Part shown: positions 9,219-20,000 of the stretch, one piece after another
Position numbering within the stretch: position 1 is the stretch's first letter
How the letters are laid out: every line of letters begins with the position of its first letter
From: Saitoella complicata NRRL Y-17804
Lineage: Eukaryota; Ascomycota; Saitoellomycetes; Saitoellales; Saitoellaceae
NCBI RefSeq assembly: GCF_001661265.1
Contig: NW_017566998.1
Location: forward strand, 62,001 to 126,000
DNA length: 64,000 nt
Direction: 5' to 3'
Translations under genes and position numbers: made by a program
The notes under the pieces: generated by a model
The model's database searches: none
Told to the model about the DNA's origin: nothing
The model's input: only the letters and a program-made list of their open reading frames with translations

Positions 9219-12056
9219 TCAAGCGACACACTTCCATTCAGCAAAAACACACCATTTACCTCCACCCTCACCAGGCATCACAAGACCGCGCCACACCCCA
9301 GGCTCATTAATCTTGACGCTAACCTCCCATTCGCCACGCTCGTTCTCCTCATTCCTCCTAATTCTAACAATTTTCCCGCTAGGCGTCAACAGCCCAATCT
9401 TTGCCGGCTTCAACGTCGCAGCCAGCGAAGCACGACTGGAAAATTGCTTCAAGGCAAACGTGTAAGTGTTACCAGCGTAAAGCCTCGCACACTGCGGTGT
9501 TCGAACATAGATGTCGTAAGCAGCAACCTGTGGTGCGGGATACCTCGTCAAAAACTCATAGTCTGGTGTCGGGAATTTGCCGGGCGTGTGCACGATCGGC
9601 AAACACAACGCCAAACTAGGCGGGGAGACTTGAGCACTGCTCATTCCGACCGTATTCTTCTTGCAGGCGTATACCTTCAAGATCCCGACGCCGACACCAG
9701 GTTTGAGAACAGCCTTGAACCTCCATGTTCGGCGTCCGTCGACCCAGAGACACTGTGCCATGCTCCTCTTCCTGAGAACGGCGCCGGCTAGCGTCTCGAC
9801 TTCACAGACACAATCGACGTCCTCGCCAACCCTCACATCGAATTGCGCAATATCAAGATCCTCGATGCGGCCGAGCGAGGTATCGTACTCCACCATCTCC
9901 ATGTTCTTCATCCAGTACGCTGGAGCCGTAAACGGTAACGCCATAGCTACGTCTACAGGCAGTGGCGGAACGATGTGCTGCTGATCAGCACGCACAGGGA
10001 GATGGGTGTAGATCCACTGACTCGGTCGTCCGAGGAACCAGTGATCGCGCTCCTTGGCATGTGAGACGAGGTTGGCATGCATGGGATGCCCAGCATTCGC
10101 AAGCGCAACATCAAACATCCTCCACTCACCCTCAACGAGTACCGCGTTCCAGACGTGGTTGACTTCGCCGAGCACGGCGTCACCCGGAACGTCCGCGGGT
10201 TGCTTCAGGTGGCCCCGGACAATCTGACACGGTACTCCGATAGCTTCACACATGACCTTCACGACCCACGCAACTTCCTCGCAGGTTCCTCGCCGTCTTT
10301 CGACGACGCGACGAGCGTTGATTTGCGAGCTCGCCCCATCACCCTCGCCATCAGTCAGGGCGCCTTCCTCTAAGACCATCTTCTCGGACACCCACGTCCA
10401 TATCGCCCGTAGACGTTGGATATCATTCTTGTATGGTCTGCAGATGTGGCTAACCGCGACGTTTCCTACTGTCGTCAATGGCAGTGTCTGGAGGTATCGC
10501 ACGGCTTTATCAACCAACCCCACACTCGCCCAATCGATTCTTACCTGACTCGTTCCTTCCTGAATCGGATTACCATCCGCGTCCTCTTCGCCCTGCATTC
10601 CCTCCTCCACGATCGCAATGGAGTCCAAGACGGGTAAGCCATCGATTTCAAGCCGCTGGACTCTATCCCGCCTTTCGTTGCTCGAAACGGAGTTCGCACG
10701 GTAGAGATCCCTTCGCACTATTTCGTATGCCTGCATTTGTCCCGTGGATGTAGTCGGACCAGCCATGATTGGACTGCCGATAGCAGTACTACCGCCGAAA
10801 CCCTTACCCGGGCTCTTTAAGCTCACGGCGGAGAACACCTTTTGCACGCCCTTAATGAAGCTCTTCTTCGTTCTCAGGACTGGTCTCTCCATGCTGCCCA
10901 TACCGGTGAATCTACCGCTTGCCGAGCTGGCTGACCTTGAATCAGAGCCACCGACGGAAATACCGGAGTCGTAAGCTTGAGCGCTCTGCACACTTCCTTC
11001 TTTCTGCGATTCCTTCTCTCTGACACTCCGGCGACTCGCAATCCGTCTGAGTGATCCCTTCCAGCTCTTCGTTCTTGTCAGGGGCGCAGGTACTGCAAAA
11101 CTCTCCTGCCCAACTTCCTGACGCATCCGTCGTCGGATGAGTGAGCCAGCAGAGGTAGCGGAGAAGTCCGATCCGGCAAGGGAGAAGACGGAGCGAGTCG
11201 TAGAGCCGTAAGCGGATGATGCGGCGTGGGAATCTGTACGGGATGCGGCGCGGGAGAGGGTTCGGTGAGGAGGAGGAGGAGGAGGAACATCATTCGCTTC
11301 TTCGTCTTTTGTTGCGACAGGTGCTGGAGAAATCGCACGTCGAAGGGTCGCATTTGACTTTGTTCTTGCAAGCGGCGGCGTAGACGCCACAAGACCTTCA
11401 TGGTATGACATCGGTCTCGTCGACAACCTCGTGCTCGGCCTCTCATACCCGGCCTCCCCAAGTCCACCGTGATAACTCATCGGTCGTGTCCCGAACTCCC
11501 CATGTCTCGACCTAGTCGACATTGCCGTCCCAGATCTAAGCGCAGGAGAAGCCGTGTAGCCTTCATCGTCGTATCCATTATCCTGTGTAACACTCATATC
11601 ATCCAGGCTATCCAACACGTCCTGCATCGCATGCGCCATCGGACTCGGCGTCCGTCGTTGTTGTGGCTCGACGTCGTAGTCCGGGTAATCGTAGGTCTCC
11701 TCGGGCTGGTGAAACTCGACTTCATCGCGGAGGGTGTACATCGTCGGCGTCGGGCTCGGTCCACGTCCGTGCATGCTGATCCGTGATGCGCTGCGTTCTC
11801 TCATCGTCGCTCTTGATATGCTCCTTTGTCGGTCCTCCTCCATGTCGTCCTTGGAAGGAATGAGCTCCACGAAGTTACTGGGAAAGACACCTGTTGTTCT
11901 GTTCCGCTTCAGGCGTCCATGCCACCACAATCCATCCCCTAATCCTATAACCTCGATCATGTCTCCCTCCACGAACCCCAGGTCGCCCTTACTCTCCGCG
12001 CTCCAGGAATACACGGCGCGACACCACGCCGGCAACTTTGGCGGTACAATCGACAT
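9219..12056 (-). CDS. CYK3: Cytokinesis protein CYK3: SH3 plus transglutaminase-like domain
   Basis: Single exon, 945 residues from ATG 12056; the frame is open further upstream, but this start places the SH3 domain at residues 5-66 as in relatives (AVYSWSAESKGDLGF, GVFPSNFVELI). A long Ser/Arg-rich disordered region follows. The transglutaminase-like core has RRGTCEEVAWVV (Cys592), NHVWNAV (His634) and WRMFDVALAN (Asp649), followed by the conserved fungal C-terminal beta-rich region. CYK3 acts at the bud neck or septum with Inn1 and Hof1, promoting primary septum synthesis and ring closure. The SH3 domain probably binds proline motifs of ring partners. Intact Cys, His and Asp residues are present here. 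Confidence 0.93.
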   Translation of the reverse strand: MSIVPPKLPAWCRAVYSWSAESKGDLGFVEGDMIEVIGLGDGLWWHGRLKRNRTTGVFPSNFVELIPSKDDMEEDRQRSISRATMRERSASRISMHGRGPSPTPTMYTLRDEVEFHQPEETYDYPDYDVEPQQRRTPSPMAHAMQDVLDSLDDMSVTQDNGYDDEGYTASPALRSGTAMSTRSRHGEFGTRPMSYHGGLGEAGYERPSTRLSTRPMSYHEGLVASTPPLARTKSNATLRRAISPAPVATKDEEANDVPPPPPPHRTLSRAASRTDSHAASSAYGSTTRSVFSLAGSDFSATSAGSLIRRRMRQEVGQESFAVPAPLTRTKSWKGSLRRIASRRSVREKESQKEGSVQSAQAYDSGISVGGSDSRSASSASGRFTGMGSMERPVLRTKKSFIKGVQKVFSAVSLKSPGKGFGGSTAIGSPIMAGPTTSTGQMQAYEIVRRDLYRANSVSSNERRDRVQRLEIDGLPVLDSIAIVEEGMQGEEDADGNPIQEGTSQVRIDWASVGLVDKAVRYLQTLPLTTVGNVAVSHICRPYKNDIQRLRAIWTWVSEKMVLEEGALTDGEGDGASSQINARRVVERRRGTCEEVAWVVKVMCEAIGVPCQIVRGHLKQPADVPGDAVLGEVNHVWNAVLVEGEWRMFDVALANAGHPMHANLVSHAKERDHWFLGRPSQWIYTHLPVRADQQHIVPPLPVDVAMALPFTAPAYWMKNMEMVEYDTSLGRIEDLDIAQFDVRVGEDVDCVCEVETLAGAVLRKRSMAQCLWVDGRRTWRFKAVLKPGVGVGILKVYACKKNTVGMSSAQVSPPSLALCLPIVHTPGKFPTPDYEFLTRYPAPQVAAYDIYVRTPQCARLYAGNTYTFALKQFSSRASLAATLKPAKIGLLTPSGKIVRIRRNEENERGEWEVSVKINEPGVWRGLVMPGEGGGKWCVFAEWKCVA

Positions 12057-13338
12057 TGTTGGTACTTCTCTGTTCACAGCTGTACTTGCCCTTGATCTGG
12101 TCGAAAAATTGGATTTCGTATACGAGAATAGGAATCCCGACTTCAGTACCCCAGCGCAAGCCCAGCGTTCACTGCCCTTTGCCCTTTCGCGTGTTGCGGG
12201 CGCGAAATGCCTACACATCCAATGCTCCTTCCGAATTTGGCAGGACAACAAACATGCGCGCCCGACTGCGCCACGTAACGTAGAGAACGACACCCATGGT
12301 CAAACGAACAAATGTGACGGGAAAGTGTGAGGTGCCGGATTTTGACGGTCGAGCTCCTGCGTCAAGTCGGTTCGTTTGGGTACCAGACCTGGCCGCAACT
12401 GCGGCAATTCTCAAGGGCTGGTATGCGGCTATTGGTTTCTGCCCACCTGGCAAGCAAATATTCTAACCCATCATTATAGCATTACTGAGATCCTTTCACA
12501 TGGTTATCCTTACTTCACATTCTCTCATAAAACAACTTGCCTTGCTGTGGACAACTCCCTCCTTAGCATGCACTGTCGCTTAGGTGACTGGGATTCCGTT
12601 GTCGACTATCTCGAGACTGAAACTGCAGAATCTACAGACGTACAATCCATCAATTTAACGCGCATTGACCATGTTTACCTCACAACACGTCACGTCCTTG
12701 GTGGATTCTTGGACTGGGTGCTGATGAAGACATGGTTCGAGCACGGCAACGGGCTGGTGTATGAAGAATGCCGAAAGTCTTACCGACTGCCAAACAGCCT
12801 CGACAGTCGTTCAAATTTAAAACGGCTGAGCTGTATCCCGTGCAGCTGTCGCTGTGATAGAATAAACCCCCCATCATCTGCTATGACCAACGTACCTGGC
12901 AGTACATCCCGTTGCTCGGTCGCTCTCTCAATTGTATACTTCATTGCCGAAGGTAATCATACTCTCTAGTGACTATCTGCTGCCGTTCCTTGCCTTCTTG
13001 CTGAACGATGGCTCCGCAACCGCGTACGACAATCCGGACATGAGAATGAGCATGCGAAAGTCACCGCCGGCAAGGATGAATGCATGCGATTGAACGCTAC
13101 CAGTGATTCCCATTCTACTCAAGCCGTTATCGTCGTCATCCCCACCAATTGGCAGATCAAAACTCGCTTGTCCATCCGCCCAATACATACCTCCGTACAG
13201 GCCCAGTCCCCTCGAGCTCACGCACGCACGCTCGTGGCGCACCTCCAGAACGTCACCGCCGAATTCGCCACACCACCGCGACCCACGCAGCACCAGAAAC
13301 TCACCATCAGAAGAGCCGTCTTCGAGAAAGTCTACACC
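12057..13338. other. Divergent promoter region between CYK3 and calcineurin A
   Basis: About 1.28 kb between two divergent start codons. A 197-codon frame at 12376-12969 begins with TTG and shows no family features. The CYK3 frame continues in-phase to 12293 without a better start, so the right half of this region may be its leader. The part next to calcineurin (about 13080-13338) is pyrimidine- and C-rich, as fungal 5' leaders often are. No RNA gene was recognised. Confidence 0.45.
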
Positions 13339-15092
13339 ATGACCGACGTAGACACCGCCGAATTAAAGAGCGCATTGCCTCAGGATGATTCAAACGGCCA
13401 AGCACCAGCTGCACCCGTCATCCCCACAATTGACTTTACCCAGCACACAATGGATGACGGCACCGTCGTCTCAACGCTCGAACGCGTCGTGAAGGATACC
13501 CAAGCGCCCGCGACCCACATCCCCGCCGACGAGGACTTCTTCACCGACGAGACGCGAACGAAGCCCAATCTCGCGTATCTGAAGAACCACTTCGTCAGGG
13601 AGGGACGACTGAGTGAGGAACAGGCTTTGTGGATCTTGGAGAAGGGAACGGAGATTTTGAAGACGGAGCCGAATTTGTTAGAGGTTGAGGCGCCGGTTAC
13701 GGTTTGTGGTGATGTTCATGGGCAGTTTTATGATTTGATGAAGTTGTTTGAGGTTGGTGGAGATCCAGCAAACACAAGGTATGTACATTGAATCAGGAAA
13801 AGGTGAAACGCCCACTGACGGTTTGATGTACAGATATCTCTTCTTGGGTGACTACGTCGACCGTGGATACTTCTCCATCGAATGTGTTCTGTACTTGTGG
13901 TGTCTCAAGATCCACTACCCAACAACCCTCTGGCTCCTCCGCGGAAACCACGAATGCCGACACTTGACAGACTACTTCACCTTCAAACTTGAATGCAAAC
14001 ACAAATACTCCGAATCCATCTACGAAGCCTGTCTCGCCTCCTTCTGCTCCCTCCCCCTCGCCGCAGTCATGAATAAACAGTTCCTCTGCATTCATGGTGG
14101 ACTGTCTCCCGAGTTGCATACCCTCGATGATTTGAAGAATTTGGACCGGTTTAGGGAGCCACCGACGCATGGGTTGATGTGTGATTTGCTTTGGGCGGAT
14201 CCGCTTGAGGAGTTTGGGAGCGAGAAGGGGAACGAGTTTTTTGTGCATAATCACGTTAGAGGGTGTTCGTATTTCTTTTCCTATGCGGCTGCGTGTGCGT
14301 TTTTGGAGAGGAATAACCTGTTGTCGATTATCCGGGCGCATGAGGCTCAAGATGCTGGGTACGATCTAACGTACCTTTCTTTGACGGTGATGCTAATGAT
14401 CGTACAGGTATCGCATGTATCGGAAGACGAAGACGACCGGGTTCCCATCTGTGATGACGATTTTCTCGGCGCCAAACTACCTCGACGTCTACAACAACAA
14501 AGCCGCCGTGCTCAAATACGAAAACAACGTCATGAATATCCGACAATTCAACTGCACGCCTCACCCCTATTGGCTCCCCAACTTCATGGACGTGTTTACG
14601 TGGTCTCTTCCATTCGTTGGCGAGAAGGTTACGGACATGCTCCTTGCCATTCTCAACATCTGCTCCAAAGAAGAATTGGAAGAAGAGACACCTACCTCCG
14701 TCGGCCCCGCGACTCCCTCTTCTGAGGGCTTGACCCAAGCCGAACGCGACGAACGCCGCCGCGCAATCAAAAACAAAATCCTCGCAATCGGGCGTATCTC
14801 CCGCGTCTTCACCGTCCTCCGCTCCGAATCCGAATCCGTAAACGAACTCAAATCACTCTCCGCATCATCGCGTCTTCCCGCCGGCACACTCATGCTTGGC
14901 GCAGAAGGTCTCAAGAAGGCCATTTCAAGTTTCGATGAGGCTAGGAGACTGGATTTGAAAAATGAGAGGTTGCCGCCGAGTGGGGAGGAGGTGGAGAAAG
15001 TTAGGGAGGAGGCGTTGGAGGAGAGGGTTGCTGAGGCGGTTGCGGGGAGGGATGAGAGGGTTGAGGGGATTGCGAGGAGGTTGAGTATGTGA
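13339..15092 (+). CDS. CNA1: Calcineurin catalytic subunit A (Ca2+/calmodulin protein phosphatase)
   Basis: Three exons (13339-13778, 13834-14358, 14408-15092) give 549 residues. The metallophosphatase core shows GDVHGQFYD (from residue 124), [19 protein letters not shown] and [10 protein letters not shown], covering the Fe/Zn ligands. Downstream come the calcineurin-B binding helix, a calmodulin-binding basic helix ([19 protein letters not shown]) and the autoinhibitory segment ([18 protein letters not shown]). The enzyme dephosphorylates Crz1/NFAT-like targets and is the target of FK506 and cyclosporin. The last codon overlaps a GTGAGT sequence at 15090, so an alternative extra 3' exon replacing the final Met is possible (for example resuming near 15248). 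It is divergent from CYK3. Confidence 0.95.
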
Positions 15093-15546
15093 GTACACTT
15101 CTCTCTTTTGATTACTGGTGTGAGGAGGGACCGTGGCATCTAGCACTGTGCAAAGTGGGGGCCACGGCGGACGATCTTGATCTCCTCTTACTCGGTATCT
15201 TCTTTGGGTTGTTATGGGCGTGTGCTAACTTGTATGTTTTTGAAGTTCTCGGTCTGCCAAATAGGCTTTGAATCACTGCGTGATCTCTACCACTACGTAG
15301 CTTTTGCGGATCATTATGGCTTATGAGAATGTGTGCGTCTGTGACGTACGGAACGACTGAACGATAAAGAAATGATATCGATAATAATTCTGGATTTTGG
15401 CTTTTTTGAACCTTTTGTGTGCTGTAATGCTGGTTTAATATCATTCGTTCTAAATGTACGACAGTGTCCTCAAGCTTTGCTGCCTCACAAGGCTCCTTCC
15501 AGCCTATCCCGAACATATCACTAGTACTAATCTCAACCTCTATATC
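15093..15546. other. Convergent spacer between calcineurin A and TRP4
   Basis: Two 3' ends meet here. A GTGAGT directly at the calcineurin stop and a TTTTTGAAG acceptor-like site about 155 nt later leave room for an alternative last exon. Otherwise I see no gene or RNA feature. Confidence 0.4.
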
Positions 15547-16698
15547 CTACACCTCCGAACTAACCTTCGCAAACCCTTCCAATGCCTCCCTCGCACCCCC
15601 ATTCACAACACTTTGCCAAGCAACCTCCACCCCCTCCTTCCAACCCCCAGCAACCCCCGCAACAACCAACAACGCCGCCGCATTCAACAAAATAAACTGC
15701 ATAACAGGTTCCTCCCGCCCTACCTCTCCCACCAAGATCTTTTTGAGTAGAGCAGCGTTCTCGGTTGGTGTTCCGGATGCGACGGAGGAAAGTGGGTGGC
15801 GGGTTAAGCCAAAGTCTTCGGGGGTGAGGGTTTCGGTGCGGTAACCTTCGGGTCGTGTAGAATCCAGAATCCAGACTCGAGATGGACCGGCGATGGAGAG
15901 TTCGTCCAATCCTTCCTCACCCCAAACAACCATCCCCCTCTCCGCTCCCAATAATCTCAGAGCCTCGGCATACACGGATCCAAGCCATTCACTGTGTACA
16001 CCCAATATCCGTGCCTTGACTTTGACGGGGTTAAGGAGTGGACCGAGGATATTGAAGATGGTTGGGATACCAATTGAGGAGCGGATTGGTGCGACGGAGG
16101 CGAGGGAGGGGTGGTAGAGGGGTGCGTACAGGAATGCGAAGGAGGTGGAGGGGAAGATGCGGGGGAGGGTGTCGTAGGTTAGGGAGTTTAGTGCGCAGCC
16201 AAACGAAATCAGAATATCTGCTGAGCCGGAGGCTGAGGTTGACGCTTTGTTTCCGTGCTGTACATTCGTCTGTTAGTGATGCATTTGAGGTACTACGCTG
16301 GGGCATTCACGTACCTTGCAAACCTTAACTCCACACCCACCAACGACAATCGCCGCAGTCGTGCTAACGTTGAATGTATTCTGTCCATCACCCCCCGTTC
16401 CCACAATATCCACGAAGCCGTCACCCCACTCTTCCCGATGCTCGACCTTATGCCCAAATTCCTTCATGAGCTCGACCATTCCGGCTATGACATCCGCGCG
16501 TCTATCGACTTCGCGCAACCTCATCGCAACTAGCAAGGCGGATGTCTGCGCAGGTGTGGAGGGCGAGGATGGGGAGAGGATTGAGCGGAAGACATGGGTG
16601 ATTTGCGAGGGGGTTACGGTGAGTGGGGATGCATCGATCTGCTTGAGAAGAGTCTTGATGTCTTTGTTGAACTGTGCTACGACGTCTGCGTCTGCCAT
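15547..16698 (-). CDS. TRP4: Anthranilate phosphoribosyltransferase
   Basis: Exons 16698-16315 and 16257-15547 are joined across a 57-nt GTACGT...CAG intron, giving 364 residues. The enzyme transfers the phosphoribosyl group of PRPP to anthranilate, the second step of tryptophan synthesis. The PRPP-binding loop DIVGTGGDGQNTFNVST is followed by the HGNKASTSASGSADIL motif, which the intron splits off precisely before its His. The nucleoside phosphorylase-like fold length agrees with yeast Trp4 (380). The start ATG lies 315 bp from the divergent urea carboxylase gene. No obvious Gcn4/CpcA TGACTCA site is seen in that spacer. Confidence 0.95.
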
Positions 16699-17013
16699 TG
16701 TGTTGTGTTTTCCTGGTGGTGTAGGTCTGTGCGTTAATTGCGTCGCACAGACTCGACGCTGGCCAGTGTGGCTCAGCCGCGCCCCGACCCCCCCGCAGCC
16801 GGCCGACCGTACGCGTCGGACACCCACATTACGCTCAACGCTATCTTCCGACGTATGTAACTTCTGGAATGAATCAACCCCGCTTTACGGGACTCCTCTT
16901 CGGCGACCTCCTGTCATCGGAACAATCGGGTAACCGCTTCCCGTCCCTTCATATATGATCGATCGACCTCACCACCATGAGCCTTTCTCGATCCACAAAG
17001 ATCAACAATTGCC
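16699..17013. promoter_or_regulatory. Divergent promoter of TRP4 and the urea carboxylase gene
   Basis: A 315-bp GC-rich spacer. It has one GCTATCTTCC stretch (GATA-factor core on the minus strand, about 16840), the kind of site used by nitrogen regulator AreA/Gln3, and a TATATGA sequence shortly before the carboxylase start. A single GATA core is weak evidence for nitrogen control. Confidence 0.3.
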
Positions 17014-20000
17014 ATGGGCTCAGTAACCAAAGTCCTCGTCGCAAACCGCGGTGAGATTGCACTCCGGTGCATCCGCTCCTGTACCTCCGCCAATATCCCT
17101 ACCGTTGCGATCTACACCCCCGCTGACGCAGCCTCCCCTCACACCCTCCTCGCAACCGAGAAAGCCCTCTTGCCTGGCCCAAACGCAACAGCCTACCTTG
17201 ACATTGACGCGATCATTGCCATTTGTCATGAACGGGGTGCAGACGCTGTGATCCCCGGGTACGGCTTTCTCTCTGAGAATGCGGATTTCGCGAGGAAGTG
17301 TGAGGAGGAAGGGATTACGTTTATTGGACCTAGTGCGGATGTGATGGTGGAGTTTGGGTTGAAGCATCGAGCGAGGGAATTGGCTATCAAGGCTTCCGTG
17401 CCAGTCGTGCCCGGAACCGACCTTTTGACTTCCGAAGAGGATGCACTCTCGGCCGCCGAGAAGCTCGGGTACCCTATTATGCTCAAAGCAACCGGCGGTG
17501 GTGGCGGGATGGGTCTCCAAGTCTGTCAGTCATCCGGCGATATCTCCAAAGCGTTCAACCTCGTCAAAAGCCGCGGAGCAACACTCTTCAAGAACTCTGG
17601 CGTGTTCTTGGAGAAATATTATCCGGATTCACGACATATCGAAGTCCAAGTTTTTGGTAACGGGCTGGGTGATGCAATCGCCTTTGGTGAGCGCGAGTGT
17701 TCGATCCAACGTCGTCACCAGAAAGTTGTCGAGGAATGCCCTTCGTCTTACGTAGCCTCCACACACCCCGAACTCCGTGCGAAGCTATGCGAGGCTGCGG
17801 AGAATTTAGCGAAGAGCGTCAAGTATGAATCAGCGGGAACGATCGAGTTTTTGGTCGATGACGCGACGGGCTCCTTTTTCTTTTTGGAAATGAATACGAG
17901 GTTACAAGTCGAGCATGGTATCACCGAGCTCTGTTACGGCGTCGATCTCGTGGAGCTCATGTTACGTCAAGCCAACCTCCGCCGTTCCTCATCCTCCGGG
18001 ATCCCTGGAGATGAGTTAGCTGTGATGAGGAATTGGCGACAAGGACCCCAGGGCGCAAGTATCGAAGTTCGACTCTATGCCGAGAACCCGGCTAGGGATT
18101 TCGAACCCTCGCCTGGGACGTTGCAGTATGTTTCGTTTCCTGAGGGGGATGGGATCAGGGTTGATGGATGGGTTGGGACCGGGAGCGTGGTTAGTCCGTA
18201 TTATGACCCGTTGTTGGCGAAGATTATGGTTCATGCGCCTACCCGCTCAGAGGCGATCGAGAAGTTGGTGAAGGTGTTGACCGAGTCAAAGGTGCAAGGC
18301 ACGCCGACGAATAAGGACTTCTTGGCCAAGATCGTTGCGTCTGAGCCATTTGCGGAGGGTGCTACGTTGACGAATTTCTTGACGACAAAGTTTACGTATA
18401 GGCCGTGTGCGATCGACATTAAATCACCCGGAGCCTACACTTCGATTCAAGACCTCCCTGCTCGCCGTGGTGTCGGTAACGGTGTTCCGGAATCCGGACC
18501 CATGGATTCGCTGGCGCTTCGTTTGGCGAATATCATCGTAGGGAATGCGCCGGGGGCGGAGTGTCTGGAGGTCACGTTCAATGGACCTGAACTCCTCTTT
18601 TATGCGCCAGCTGCGATCGCGGTATGTGGTGCCCCCATGCCGATGACAATTAATGGAAAGGCGGTAGGGATGTGGGAACGTCTCGTTGTCCGGGCGGGGC
18701 AGACGTTGAAGATTGGACAGGTCAGTACGGATGGGTGTCGTGCATACCTCGCTGTACGTGGCGGATTCCCCGAAGTCCCGATCTATCTGGGTAGTAAGAG
18801 TACGAGTCCGAGTGTCTTGTTGGGCGGGTATCAAGGTCGTACACTCGTTGCGGGTGATTACCTCGCTCTTGATGAACGCACGTATCAATGGGCGGAGGAG
18901 GTCACGGAGTTTGTGTTGCCGGAGGTTTGTAGGCCGAGGTATACGAATGAGTGGGAGGTGTGGTGTATGCCCGGTCCCTATGACTCCGATGACTATATGA
19001 CGGCTGAGGATAGGGAGATGATTTATGGGACTGCGTGGACGGTGTCGCATAATTCCAACCGTGTCGGGATTCGGATCATGGGTCCGAAACCGAAATGGTC
19101 GCGTCCTGATGGCGGCGAAGGTGGATCTCATCCATCCAATCTGTTCGATTATGGATACCCGATGGGTTCTATTAACTGGACTGGTGACGATCCCGTTATT
19201 TTTGCGATCGATGCGCCGAATTTGGGCGGATTGTTGTGTTCTCACACTGTTGTTCTCGGGGATTATTGGCGGATGGGACAGTTGAAGCCTGCGGATACTA
19301 TCAGGTTCAAGCGGACGACGTTTGAGAATGCGCTTGTGTTGAGGAGCAGGGTGGAAGAGTTCGTGGAGCATGTCGCCGCGCTCGTCAATGGGGAGAAGGT
19401 CGAGCCGATGGCGTTGGATTTGGAGTTACCGGAGGGGTATGGCAGCTCGATTTTGGCGGAGTTCAAGGCTGATCCGGCTCAGGGACTGGACTGGGATATT
19501 CAGTACCGACAAGGCGGTGATGGATTCCTGTCTGTTGAGTTCGGACCACAAACGATTGATGTGATCGTCCGATGCCGTATTCAGCTCCTCTCTGCCGAAA
19601 TCGAGAAGCTTGACGGCATCATCTTCTTGAACCCCAACGCACGCTCTCTTACCGTTCAATATGATGGTCAAGTCATCTCTCAGTCGGATCTTTTGAACAA
19701 GATGATCGAGATCGAGAAGAGTATTCCGGAAACTCGTAAGGCAGTTATTCCCTGTCGCGAAATCCATTTGCCTATCGTGTTCGACGATCCGATTTTGCAG
19801 GAAGCATCCAAGCGATACATGGAGACAATCCGTCCTACAGCCGCATATCTCCCTGACAACATCGAATACCTCCGTCGCTCAAACGGTTTCGAAACTCGTG
19901 AAGAAGTCTTCCAGGCCGCACTCTCCTCTCCATTTCTCATCGCTGCCGTCGGATTCCTCGCTGGAACCCCCGTCGGATTCCCACTCCTCCCAACCTCCCG

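Noticed and set aside
12057-12293. CYK3 start further upstream
   Set aside because: The frame stays open, but the extra residues lack similarity and the SH3 domain normally begins within a few residues of the chosen Met.
12376-12969. 197-codon plus-strand frame
   Set aside because: It begins with TTG, has no usable ATG near its start and no recognisable domain; it lies in a divergent promoter region.
15089-15271. Additional last exon of calcineurin A
   Set aside because: A GTGAGT and a weak acceptor exist, but the family shows no conserved sequence there and the unspliced stop already gives a normal length; kept only as an alternative.
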